Source: Chamaesiphon sp041738715 (lineage in GTDB: Bacteria > Cyanobacteriota > Cyanobacteriia > Cyanobacteriales > Chamaesiphonaceae). From it: a stretch of DNA of 46,240 nucleotides. The notes beneath the pieces were generated by a model. That model worked only from the letters and a program-made list of their open reading frames with translations. It was not told the origin of the DNA and ran no database searches. This document shows positions 7,794-16,274 of this stretch, piece after piece; within the stretch, counting starts at the first letter, position 1; each line of letters opens with the position of its first letter. The position numbers and the translations under genes are program-made. The stretch is taken from the NCBI GenBank assembly GCA_041738715.1, contig JBGSPI010000136.1:1-46240 (forward strand), given 5' to 3'.

Positions 7794-10700
7794 TCAATTT
7801 ACTAATACTTTCCGCTGCATACAATCTTCAATTGTATCTGCCAATAATTTGAGTTTGAACGGTTTGGCTAAATAATAATTTGCCCCAGCCGCTAGACAAC
7901 GAAGCCGATCGCTTTCCATACTTAAGGCTGTAATGGCAATAATTGGCAAATCAGTAAATTGGGGATCTAAGCGCAATTGTGAGATCGCCGCTAAACCGTC
8001 TAAAACGGGCATTTGGATATCCATTAAGACAAGATCAGGCAGTTCCGACCTCGTCAGATTGATTGCCTCTTGGCCGTTGCTGGCGGTAATTAGTCGATAT
8101 CCCTTTGCCGATAGATAACTAGAGATCGTCGCAATATTAGTAGGATGATCGTCTGCTAGTAAAATTAGTGGCGCGACTTTTGAGTTTGAGTCTCCCACTA
8201 TCAATCCTTGATGGGGTGGAGTGAGATTTTGACCCACAGGGAAGACAAAGGGTAACTCACTATAGGGTAGATCGATGGCGAAGCAACTACCAATATTTGC
8301 TTCACTAGTCACCGTAACTTTACCGCCATGTAATTCGACGATCTGTTTGACGAGGTTCAATCCCAACCCCGTTCCCTTGGTTGTACGGTTCACAGCACTG
8401 TCAATTTGCGTAAAGGGCTGAAATAGTTTTTGGAGATTTTCCGCGCTAATCCCCATGCCGGTATCTGTCACCGCAATGCGAATTGTCGAAGTATTTTTCG
8501 CAGTGGGTTCTAGCTGGTTCTGTGTCGCTGTTAAGGTGATATTTCCGCCCACTGGGGTAAATTTGACCGCGTTATTGAGCAGGTTAATCAAAACTTGACG
8601 GATCCGGCGTTCGTCAAGCATGACAGAAGGTAGCTTGGGGGAGATGTTTACCGCTAGTTGAATCTGTTTTTGGTTGGCTTGCTGTTCGACAAAAGCCAGA
8701 CTAGAATGACACAAATCTTCGATCTTGGTTGGGGTGCAATACAGTTCTAACTTTCCGGCTTCAATTTTTGCCAGATCCAGCAAATCGTTAATTAGAGCCA
8801 GCAGATGATTCCCCGCCCGTTCGATTCTCTGGACGTGTTTGAGTTGTTTTTCATTTAATGTACCAGCCATCTGGGATTCTAAGGCTTCTGACATCCCCAA
8901 AATGGAATTGAGTGGGGTGCGCAGTTCGTGACTCATGTAATTGAAAAAGTCAGTCTTGGCTTTATTGGCGAATTCCGCTTCTTCTTTAGCCGCTTTGAGG
9001 TCGATTGTGCGTTCGATGACTCGCTGTTCGAGCAGATTCACGGATGCTTGAAGCGCGCCGTAGAGTTTAGCGTTTTCGATCGAAATTGCCGCTTGGGAGG
9101 TTAATATTTGAATTACATTGAGGCGATCGATCGTAAAAGCTCCAACAGTCAGACGATTTTCTAGATATAAAATTCCCACCAGTTTACCCTGGAACAAAAT
9201 GGGGGTGCAGAGGATACTCTTAGGTTGATGCTGCTGGAGATAGACATCTCCGGCAAACTGGAGATCTGTGTTGGTATCGTCAAGGATGATCGGTTTGAAA
9301 CGATTCTTAACCGTGTTGACGACACTAATTGGTAGATCTAGACTCGATTCAAGTGGAATCGGTGACAATAGCTGGGGTTGCTGCTCGATTTCCATGCGGG
9401 CAATTACTTGTAACTGTTCTTCTATTTGAAGTAGAAACACACACTTGTCCGCGCCAGCATTAGTAATTACAATCTCTAAGAGACTGGAAATTAATCGATT
9501 GAGTTCAACCTCTTCAGAAATAGCTTGGGATGACTTAATCATGGTAGTTAAGTCTAAAAATTCAGTACCACTTTGGGTACTACTGTAAATGGTATTCATT
9601 TCCGAGGTCGATGGTGCGGATCGATCGACGACGAGGATTGAGGCGAGGAGTTGAGGATAGAGTGTGGTTAGTTGCTCTACTTTTGCCATCGCCCCCCAAC
9701 GAGTATAAGCATAATATGCCTCAATCATGTAAGTTTGAGCGATTTTTTCCCTGCCCCAATCTAGATAAAACTTGGCGGCTAGTTCATTGGCGAGAGCTTC
9801 TTCATGGAGAAATTGATGTTCTTTAGCTCCAGCAATAGCCAGATCGTAATGCTCGATCGCGGCTGCTTTATTACCCAATACTCGTTGTTTCTCTGCTTCG
9901 ATTAAATGCCATTTATGCAGATAATTCATCGGTGCATGTTTGCCCCATTGCGCGATCGTGCCTTGATGAATCTCCACTTGAGCCAGAGTTTCAGTCCGCT
10001 CTGCTGCTGGCTGCTCGGCAACAATTACCAAGTGTGTTAATGCTGCATAAAAATGGAAGACCGGAATCGGAATCATCCCTGAAACTGCCATCAAATACTG
10101 TTCGCCTTGAGCAATATTTTCTAGAGCAGCAGTATATTTATTAAATAAGTACGCCAGCATCAGTTTGTAGATATACGCATAGGCAAGGGCTGTGAGATCT
10201 CGACCCTGAAGATGTTTGGGAATCATTACTAGTTCATCATAAGCATCGCCGATTAAACAGTCTAACTGACTTCCACTTGTCATCAGGTTTAGTGCAACCT
10301 GCCGTTTCATCTCCAGATAAGCTTTTGTCAAGTATTGTTTTGCTCGATCTAAATCTGCACTATAGAGTGATATTTCCAACTCCCAATTATCAAGTTCTAC
10401 CCCAGATAGTAAATTGGCATCGAAGTAACAACTAATATTGTAGCCAGAATTTAGAAGATCTCCAGCTTCCATGGACACAATATAACCATCTTTTAGTGTC
10501 AACAATACTGCACGTAAACATTCCTGACGATGCTGAATCCAGTTCCCAAACACTAATAAAACTTTACCTTTATATTGTTGTGAATTATTTATTTCTAATA
10601 AATTGATTGCTAATCGACCAAAACGATAACCTATGTCCACCTTATCTAATAAGGCACTCAAAACTAATCCATGACTTACGTAAGCAATCGTCGATACCTC

Positions 10701-13550
10701 TGCATTTCCAAACTGGATTGACAAACTCATCATTTTGCCATTGAGGATAGGGTATAAATCAGGTATGGCAATAAAAGTGGGTGGCAATAAATCACACAAA
10801 AGCTCAAGAGTTTGCTCTGTCAGACTATTGTTAACTTGTGGTAAATTTAATAAATCTTCAATGCCTCTACCTTTAAGTTGGCTATCAATATTCTCGATTG
10901 ATTTGCTCAGATCTGATTTATCAGGTGTAACGGGCAGTTCGATTCCCAATTGAGCTAGTGCATCTCTACCTACAGAGATAGCTTCCATCATTTTGCCATT
11001 AGCCGTTAATGCGGCAATTTGAATTCGGTAGATCTCCACTTTATCCAAAATCGTCTGTGCCGATCGCAATACTACCATTGCAATCTGTTCCATTTGCTCC
11101 AGATTTCCTGATAAATAGGCAGCTTCAGCCGCCGCAATATGGAGATCTAAACTTAATTGATACTGTGTTTCCCAGCAATTAGGTGAGAGGAGTTCAATTC
11201 CTGTTTGCAAATAAATATTTGCCGCAGTATATGCAGTAGAATTCCGCGCTTTTTTACCAGCACGAAGATTGAGTTGGGCTAAAGATTCTCGATTGGGTGA
11301 ATGAGTAATTAATTCGATCGCTCGATTCAAATTCCCGACAATATCAAATAAATTTGCTTCTATTTCTGTCTCCGAACAATTTTGTTGGAGTAACAGTCCA
11401 ATCATCAGATGATTTTGGGCTATTTGGTCGTTAGGAATTAGGGAATAAGCGGCTTGTTGGACACGATCGTGGAGGAAGCGATAAACTGGATTAGTATATT
11501 CAGTTGATACTAATTCGATATCGGATTGTGTGAAGAATTTATAAACTTCTGTCGTGGGAATCACTAAACCTTCTTGCAATGCACTCCACAACGATATTGC
11601 CATATCTTGACAAGATTTTTGAGCAACTATTGCTAAAGTTTGCAGATCGAATTGTGCCCCAATACAGGCAGCTAATTTCAGTGTTTCCTGTGTTTCTTGA
11701 GGTAGTCGCTGCAATTGTAATGCCATGAATTTGACCACATCATCAGAGATAGCTAAAGCTCTAATCTTTGCTAGATCGCATTGCCATCCAAGGTCGATAT
11801 GGTCAAAAGTAATCTCACCATTGTTGTATAATGACTTTAAAAATTGGGTGATAAAGAAAGGATTACCGTGCGTTTTTTGATCGACCAATTTTGCTAAAGA
11901 TTCAGCTAGTGGTAAATCACAATGTAATGTGTCTGCAACTAATTGATGGAGATCGGTAAATTTGAGTGGATTAATTGTAATTGTATTTACCGTCGATCCT
12001 ATTTTCTGGATCTCATCAATAGTCAAGATCGCCGGATGAATTGGTGAGACTTCATTATCTCGATACGCCCCGATTACCAGTAGATGTGCCGCATCCTGCA
12101 TCAATAATTTCAACAGATTGAGCGATGCTGCATCCGCCCATTGCAAATCATCGAGGAAAAGTACTAAAGGATGTTCGGCAGTAGTAAACAAGCGCGTAAA
12201 TCGCTGAACCAGCAGATTAAATCGCTGCTGTGCCGCGTTAGCCGATAACTCTTCGACAGGAATTTGTTCGCCGACGATCTTTACTAGTTCGGGAATGACA
12301 TCAACTAATACCTGCCCATTTTCCCCTACTGCTGCCAGAATTTTGGTTTTCCACATTTGCTGTTGAAAATTTGATTCTGAGAGCAATTGTTCGATCAAAT
12401 TGCGGAAGGCTTGGGTAAAGGCAGAAAAGGGAATATTCCGTTGGAATTGATCAAATTTACCTTTGATGAAATAGCCCCGCTGACGCACAATCGGTTTGTG
12501 AATTTCTTGAACTATGGCGGTTTTCCCAATCCCAGAGGAACCTGCCACCAGAATCATTTCGGCTTGCCCATGACTAACTCTGTCAAAGGAATTTAGTAAA
12601 GCGACGACTTCTGCTTCTCGACCGTAAAGTCGCTCTGGAACGATCAAGCGATCTCTCAGATCTTTCTCGCCCAAGGTAAATAATTCAATTTTTCCAGTCT
12701 CTTGTAACTGGGTAAGACAAATTGCTAAATCGTGCTTTAATCCTAGGGCATTTTGATAGCGATCCTCGGCATTTTTTGCCATCAACTTATTGATAATCTG
12801 AGAGAGAATTGGGGGGATCTCTGGCTTGATTTGATCGGCTAAGACTGGTTGACGGGCGAGATGACAATGCACCAATTCTAATGGATCTTTGATCGAAAAA
12901 GGTAACTGTCCAGTCAATAGTTGATAAAAGGTCACACCCAGAGAGTAAAAATCACTGCGGTAGTCAATGCCCCGATTCATCCGTCCAGTTTGCTCTGGGG
13001 AAATATATGCTAGTGTCCCTTCTAGGGCGGTGACAGTTTGAATTGCTTGAGTCTCTCGCGGTAATAGTGAAGAAATCCCGAAATCAATCAGTTTGATTTG
13101 TTGGGTCTGTGGGTGAAATAAGATATTAGCAGGTTTAATATCTTTGTGAATGACTCGATCGCGATATAAACCCGCTAGGGTATCGGCAAGTTGAATAGCA
13201 ATCTGAAGAAACAGAGCTAATGTTTGCGCACTAGAGCCTAATCCACCTTCTCGATCTAATAGCTCTTGGAGTGACATGCCGCCACAATCCTCTGTCACCA
13301 AAGCATAGGAATTTTGATAAGTTTCTAGTGCTAAGGTAATAGGGACATTGGGCAGATTGAGATTTTTAGTAACCGTGTACTGATTGCGAAATTGGATTAG
13401 CTCCCTGGACTTGGGGAATGGATTTTGTAAGATTTTGATCGCGACAGGCATTTGATCTCGATCTCGGACACCTCGATAGACGGAGGTACGAGTGCCTGCA
13501 TAAATTTGCTCGGTGATGCTATACCCTGCCAACTCGATTCTCTTCATCAT
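7794..13550 (-). CDS. Hybrid Ser/Thr kinase - AAA - GAF - His kinase - receiver
   Basis: A 1918-aa signalling protein that joins two phosphorylation chemistries. The order is: a Ser/Thr protein kinase at about 8-275 (K39, HKDIKPAN with D137, DFG at 156-158); an AAA ATPase with Walker A GSSGIGKT (337-344) and a Walker B LFLDDLQWAD; a long helical TPR-like region to about 1300; a GAF domain (about 1350-1500); a HisKA domain with SHELRTPLNS near 1538; an HATPase with DTGMGIS near 1698; and a receiver with DLVLMDIQMPVLDG near 1842. This matches the cyanobacterial Hstk-type kinases. The GAF lacks the cysteine-containing bilin motif, so light sensing is unlikely. All kinase and receiver key residues appear intact. 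No dedicated partner regulator is adjacent. Confidence 0.9.
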   Translation of the reverse strand: MMKRIELAGYSITEQIYAGTRTSVYRGVRDRDQMPVAIKILQNPFPKSRELIQFRNQYTVTKNLNLPNVPITLALETYQNSYALVTEDCGGMSLQELLDREGGLGSSAQTLALFLQIAIQLADTLAGLYRDRVIHKDIKPANILFHPQTQQIKLIDFGISSLLPRETQAIQTVTALEGTLAYISPEQTGRMNRGIDYRSDFYSLGVTFYQLLTGQLPFSIKDPLELVHCHLARQPVLADQIKPEIPPILSQIINKLMAKNAEDRYQNALGLKHDLAICLTQLQETGKIELFTLGEKDLRDRLIVPERLYGREAEVVALLNSFDRVSHGQAEMILVAGSSGIGKTAIVQEIHKPIVRQRGYFIKGKFDQFQRNIPFSAFTQAFRNLIEQLLSESNFQQQMWKTKILAAVGENGQVLVDVIPELVKIVGEQIPVEELSANAAQQRFNLLVQRFTRLFTTAEHPLVLFLDDLQWADAASLNLLKLLMQDAAHLLVIGAYRDNEVSPIHPAILTIDEIQKIGSTVNTITINPLKFTDLHQLVADTLHCDLPLAESLAKLVDQKTHGNPFFITQFLKSLYNNGEITFDHIDLGWQCDLAKIRALAISDDVVKFMALQLQRLPQETQETLKLAACIGAQFDLQTLAIVAQKSCQDMAISLWSALQEGLVIPTTEVYKFFTQSDIELVSTEYTNPVYRFLHDRVQQAAYSLIPNDQIAQNHLMIGLLLQQNCSETEIEANLFDIVGNLNRAIELITHSPNRESLAQLNLRAGKKARNSTAYTAANIYLQTGIELLSPNCWETQYQLSLDLHIAAAEAAYLSGNLEQMEQIAMVVLRSAQTILDKVEIYRIQIAALTANGKMMEAISVGRDALAQLGIELPVTPDKSDLSKSIENIDSQLKGRGIEDLLNLPQVNNSLTEQTLELLCDLLPPTFIAIPDLYPILNGKMMSLSIQFGNAEVSTIAYVSHGLVLSALLDKVDIGYRFGRLAINLLEINNSQQYKGKVLLVFGNWIQHRQECLRAVLLTLKDGYIVSMEAGDLLNSGYNISCYFDANLLSGVELDNWELEISLYSADLDRAKQYLTKAYLEMKRQVALNLMTSGSQLDCLIGDAYDELVMIPKHLQGRDLTALAYAYIYKLMLAYLFNKYTAALENIAQGEQYLMAVSGMIPIPVFHFYAALTHLVIVAEQPAAERTETLAQVEIHQGTIAQWGKHAPMNYLHKWHLIEAEKQRVLGNKAAAIEHYDLAIAGAKEHQFLHEEALANELAAKFYLDWGREKIAQTYMIEAYYAYTRWGAMAKVEQLTTLYPQLLASILVVDRSAPSTSEMNTIYSSTQSGTEFLDLTTMIKSSQAISEEVELNRLISSLLEIVITNAGADKCVFLLQIEEQLQVIARMEIEQQPQLLSPIPLESSLDLPISVVNTVKNRFKPIILDDTNTDLQFAGDVYLQQHQPKSILCTPILFQGKLVGILYLENRLTVGAFTIDRLNVIQILTSQAAISIENAKLYGALQASVNLLEQRVIERTIDLKAAKEEAEFANKAKTDFFNYMSHELRTPLNSILGMSEALESQMAGTLNEKQLKHVQRIERAGNHLLALINDLLDLAKIEAGKLELYCTPTKIEDLCHSSLAFVEQQANQKQIQLAVNISPKLPSVMLDERRIRQVLINLLNNAVKFTPVGGNITLTATQNQLEPTAKNTSTIRIAVTDTGMGISAENLQKLFQPFTQIDSAVNRTTKGTGLGLNLVKQIVELHGGKVTVTSEANIGSCFAIDLPYSELPFVFPVGQNLTPPHQGLIVGDSNSKVAPLILLADDHPTNIATISSYLSAKGYRLITASNGQEAINLTRSELPDLVLMDIQMPVLDGLAAISQLRLDPQFTDLPIIAITALSMESDRLRCLAAGANYYLAKPFKLKLLADTIEDCMQRKVLVN

Positions 13551-13685
13551 CCGGTTCCCAGTATTCAGTGGCTAGTGAAAACGGCTGATTTTTGACTGAA
13601 AAGCTCTCAATTTGGCGAAAAAGTGAGTTTTAATAATCTAAAGCCGTTACTGCTATACACTTTATAGTTTTCCCAGAGAAGTAGC

Positions 13686-13822
13686 TGTAATTTCGATCGA
13701 GTAGAAATAGTTGTATACGAAGAACACCAAGTAGGGATAATGTCTTGTCAGGATTACGCAACATCCTTGACTTCTCTCAGAAGTCGGGGATGTGTCCTCG
13801 TATTTGTAATTTCAATCGAGTA
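13686..13822. repeat. 18-bp direct repeats flanking a hairpin
   Basis: TGTAATTTCGATCGAGTA (13686-13703) recurs at 13805-13822 with one mismatch (17/18), 119 nt apart. The copies bracket the 33-nt hairpin at 13761-13793. The layout could be a small non-autonomous element between duplicated ends, but the repeats are not tight against the hairpin and no transposase is present. Confidence 0.45.
13761..13793 (+). repeat. IS200/IS605-end-like hairpin
   Basis: A 33-nt sequence folds on the plus strand into a 15-bp stem with a 3-nt CTC loop: ACATCC pairs GGATGT and GACTTCT pairs AGAAGTC, with TT opposite GG as wobble pairs. On the minus strand those two positions do not pair. AAGTCGGGGAT-type hairpins are familiar from ends of IS200/IS605-family elements and their derivatives in cyanobacteria (from memory). 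No T-tract follows on either strand, so it is unlikely to be a simple terminator. Confidence 0.5.
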
Positions 13823-13840
13823 TAACCAGTTTTGCTGAAT

Positions 13841-15736
13841 CTAGATCTTACCAAAGCAGACCCGATACATTCCGTTGCAAAAATCCCATAGTGCATCGGA
13901 AGTCATTTCTAATCCTTCTAAAACCCCAGCCTTATCTCCATCTGACTTATCGATATGGGTAGCTAGTCTCATCACTTCGTTAGCATGATCGCCTTCCAGT
14001 TCTTCATGTAACTTAAGCTGCGACAAAGAAGAACTGGCTTTTGTTGTCCTAGCCAACTCTTTGCCTATTATTTTATCTCTTTGTTCTCCTCTAATTTCCA
14101 TTAGAATTGCTGCGCCCACACCTAGATAAGAATTAGGATTGGAGTACAACATTTCCAATCGTTTGCTCAATTTAAATCCGGGTGCTAGCATTTCACAAGT
14201 TATATGCTTTGGTTTATATGGATCGAGAGAAAGAATTAATTCCTCAAAAATTTTCCGATGAACCTGAGATATATCACCATTGCCCAACTCTTCATTTAAC
14301 TGCTTTGCTAAAATGCACCGAATATGTTCACTATCGATATGACCAACCACTAGAGCAAGTCGTCGCGTAAAATGGGAAACAACACCCTCTTGTGCATTTG
14401 CGAATAGTAGCCACAAGTGTGTCAAATTGACTGGTTCCCGCTGCAATCTTTGAAAGAAAGGGTAATCACCCATCGAGTTGGTTTGATAATACTGTGCCGT
14501 TTCCTCAATTGACAGTTTTGGCTTCCAAGTTGGGATTTCATTAGTTACTAGATCGTTACGACGAACAGTATTTAGTTCTGGATTAAGGTAAACAGTAGCC
14601 TTACGCTGTTTCGCCTCACGTCCCATCGAGATGTGGGAATGCATTCCAGATCCCGAATTTAGAGGACGAATCGCGAACGCTTGAAGTGCTCGATCATAGG
14701 TAGAAGCGGGAAGGCTATAGTTGCTGAGATATTTATGTAAACTATCACGAACGAGAAGATCGTTGGGAGTGTAGTAACCGATTGCCACATAGAGTGTTCC
14801 GTCCGATGGTTGATCTTCATTCCCTTCAAGAAAGGAAAAGCAAGAGACAATTGGTTTTAATGTAAATAGATCTTTTGTTTGGATAAGAGCCTGACAAAAT
14901 TCCGTTGCATCTCCGGCTACATAATTACTCGCCAAACTCAATGCCTTCTCCAGATCTTCTACCGTAGCATCATAGTGTCGTAGATAGACTTTAACCCGCG
15001 CCTGATCGTGGTTTGCGAGATCGAGCGAGAAGTAAACAAAGTCGTCCTTTTCTGGCCCGCGTTGGGCGGCAATTTCAGCTAATCCGATCCAAGCATGGGG
15101 AAAGCCCAACCGTACTAAGGATTCTTCGATCACCGCAGCCGCTCGGCTTTTTACCTGAGATTGAGGGTTGAGATAGAGCTTGAAGGCTGGATCTTTATCG
15201 GGGTGAAAGCAGGCAGAGTGCCAGATTGAGAACTTGGCATCTGGATTTGTCGGCACAAATAGGTCTTCAATCTGTTGGAATCGATCGAGACTAATCTGAT
15301 AGTGTTCGGCTAGGTATTGGTTGAGAGCTAGCCCTGCTTGCCAATTTGATTGAAGATTGGGATCTGTGCCTTGAGCTTCGATCAGTACGCGGAGTTCTGT
15401 TCGATCGGGATTTAAAGCGATCGAAAACTCAAATGGGGCACAATCATCGGATACATCAGATTGCCAAGTGGTTTTCTCGCCAACTTTTCTTTCCCCCCAA
15501 GAAACAGTCATTGCTTGAAAGATTTCGATAATTTGGGGTAGTTTATCCTGTAAACCAACAGCCTGAGCAAGGGCTGTTAACTTCTCAATTCCAGCTTCAA
15601 TATATGTCTGAGTGGGGATTAATTGTTCTGGATCGAATCCAACTTGAGAGGTACGTTCGATCGAGGGTTGAGTAGAGACCAGATTAGTTGGTTCGACTGA
15701 TTTTAACTCTGTGGTAATTGCTTCAGTTTTAGTCAT
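13841..15736 (-). CDS. DMATS-type aromatic prenyltransferase fused to HDO diiron oxidase
   Basis: One uninterrupted 631-aa frame holds two enzyme modules. Residues about 45-395 match the DMATS/ABBA prenyltransferase family: WQSDVSDDCAPFEFSIAL (91-108), LRVLIEAQG, FKLYLNPQ (185-192), YFSLDLANHDQARVKVYL (235-252), GTLYVAIGYY and ATVYLNPEL. Such enzymes transfer a prenyl group from a prenyl diphosphate to indole or phenol substrates without a DDxxD motif. Residues about 415-631 match heme-oxygenase-like diiron oxidases (PF14518/HDO; SznF, UndA and BesC relatives). A full ligand pattern is visible: E483-x9-H493, E547, then H577-x3-E581-x2-H584, with Glu at the position often Asp. HDOs do N-oxygenation or oxidative C-C/C-N cleavage on amino-acid-like substrates. 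The start ATG has an AGGAAG Shine-Dalgarno. Substrate and product are unknown. Confidence 0.8.
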   Translation of the reverse strand: MTKTEAITTELKSVEPTNLVSTQPSIERTSQVGFDPEQLIPTQTYIEAGIEKLTALAQAVGLQDKLPQIIEIFQAMTVSWGERKVGEKTTWQSDVSDDCAPFEFSIALNPDRTELRVLIEAQGTDPNLQSNWQAGLALNQYLAEHYQISLDRFQQIEDLFVPTNPDAKFSIWHSACFHPDKDPAFKLYLNPQSQVKSRAAAVIEESLVRLGFPHAWIGLAEIAAQRGPEKDDFVYFSLDLANHDQARVKVYLRHYDATVEDLEKALSLASNYVAGDATEFCQALIQTKDLFTLKPIVSCFSFLEGNEDQPSDGTLYVAIGYYTPNDLLVRDSLHKYLSNYSLPASTYDRALQAFAIRPLNSGSGMHSHISMGREAKQRKATVYLNPELNTVRRNDLVTNEIPTWKPKLSIEETAQYYQTNSMGDYPFFQRLQREPVNLTHLWLLFANAQEGVVSHFTRRLALVVGHIDSEHIRCILAKQLNEELGNGDISQVHRKIFEELILSLDPYKPKHITCEMLAPGFKLSKRLEMLYSNPNSYLGVGAAILMEIRGEQRDKIIGKELARTTKASSSLSQLKLHEELEGDHANEVMRLATHIDKSDGDKAGVLEGLEMTSDALWDFCNGMYRVCFGKI

Positions 15737-15741
15737 AATTG

Positions 15742-15747
15742 CTTCCT
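15742..15747 (-). promoter_or_regulatory. Shine-Dalgarno of prenyltransferase-HDO gene
   Basis: AGGAAG on the minus strand, 5 nt before the ATG at 15734-15736. Clear Shine-Dalgarno sequences are uncommon in this window, so this one supports the chosen start. Confidence 0.65.
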
Positions 15748-15782
15748 GATTGATAGACGCAGTTTTTTTACAAGTTCATCTT

Positions 15783-15804
15783 ATTCATGTGAGATTTCAT
15801 GAAT
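15783..15804. promoter_or_regulatory. 22-bp dyad upstream of fusion gene
   Basis: ATTCATG-N8-CATGAAT is a perfect 7-bp inverted repeat spanning 22 bp, 46 nt before the fusion start codon and inside its leader. It could be an operator for a dimeric regulator or a leader hairpin. No cognate regulator is identifiable next to it. Confidence 0.4.
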
Positions 15805-16136
15805 ATTTTCAACTTTAAGTTCCGGTTCTCGATGATTAAACTAAATGACTCTTAGGCTTAGGAAATGGTTTACGACTGACAGGTCAACCAGCAAACTCTA
15901 CTTTTAGATGCAGGGGTTTAGCTAGATTGATTTATATTTGTTTCGTAGACAGACTAATGACGGACTTTGGGAATGATAAGTCTTGTTTTACAACAGTTTG
16001 AGCATTACATGACAAACTAAAATAGCCGTATTATGTTATCCGATAAATGTTGTTTGATGGTAAAATATAACCCTCATAACGATCAAATACTTGTTAATTA
16101 ATTGTTTTAGCTAGTTAATATGTTGATTACTTACGA

Positions 16137-16165
16137 ATACTAAAGTATTTGTATTTTTTTGTCAA
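16137..16165 (-). promoter_or_regulatory. Sigma-70-type promoter for fusion gene
   Basis: On the minus strand TTGACA (16160-16165) is followed by a 17-nt spacer and TAGTAT (16137-16142): a perfect -35, ideal spacing and a 4/6 -10. Transcription would begin near 16130, giving a leader of about 390 nt before the ATG at 15736. It lies just after the MFS gene and argues for independent transcription of the fusion gene. Confidence 0.55.
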
Positions 16166-16274
16166 CCCCAACCTGAGTTTATTCCTCAAATTATCTCAGC
16201 TAGAAGGTGATATATTATACATGCTACTGAATTAATTCAATCATCAAAACTGTGATTGTGTTGAAAAAACTCAA

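Larger units (their letters stand above)
15737..16274 (-). other. 538-nt AT-rich region with long leader of fusion gene
   Basis: No convincing gene lies here. It holds a minus-strand promoter (16137-16165), an implied leader of about 390 nt, a 22-bp dyad (15783-15804) and a Shine-Dalgarno. Just upstream of the fusion start, a minus-strand frame from 15840 to 15733 reads plausible amphipathic peptide but has an in-frame TAA at 15781-15783 and no good start, so it is not called a gene. Confidence 0.5.

Noticed and set aside
8900..9560. Bilin-binding GAF in the giant kinase
   Set aside because: It lacks the DXCF motif and the canonical Cys seen in the 33017-35311 kinase; an ordinary GAF.
13761..13793. 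Intrinsic terminator of the fusion gene
   Set aside because: On the transcribed (minus) strand the middle two positions mispair and no U-tract follows.
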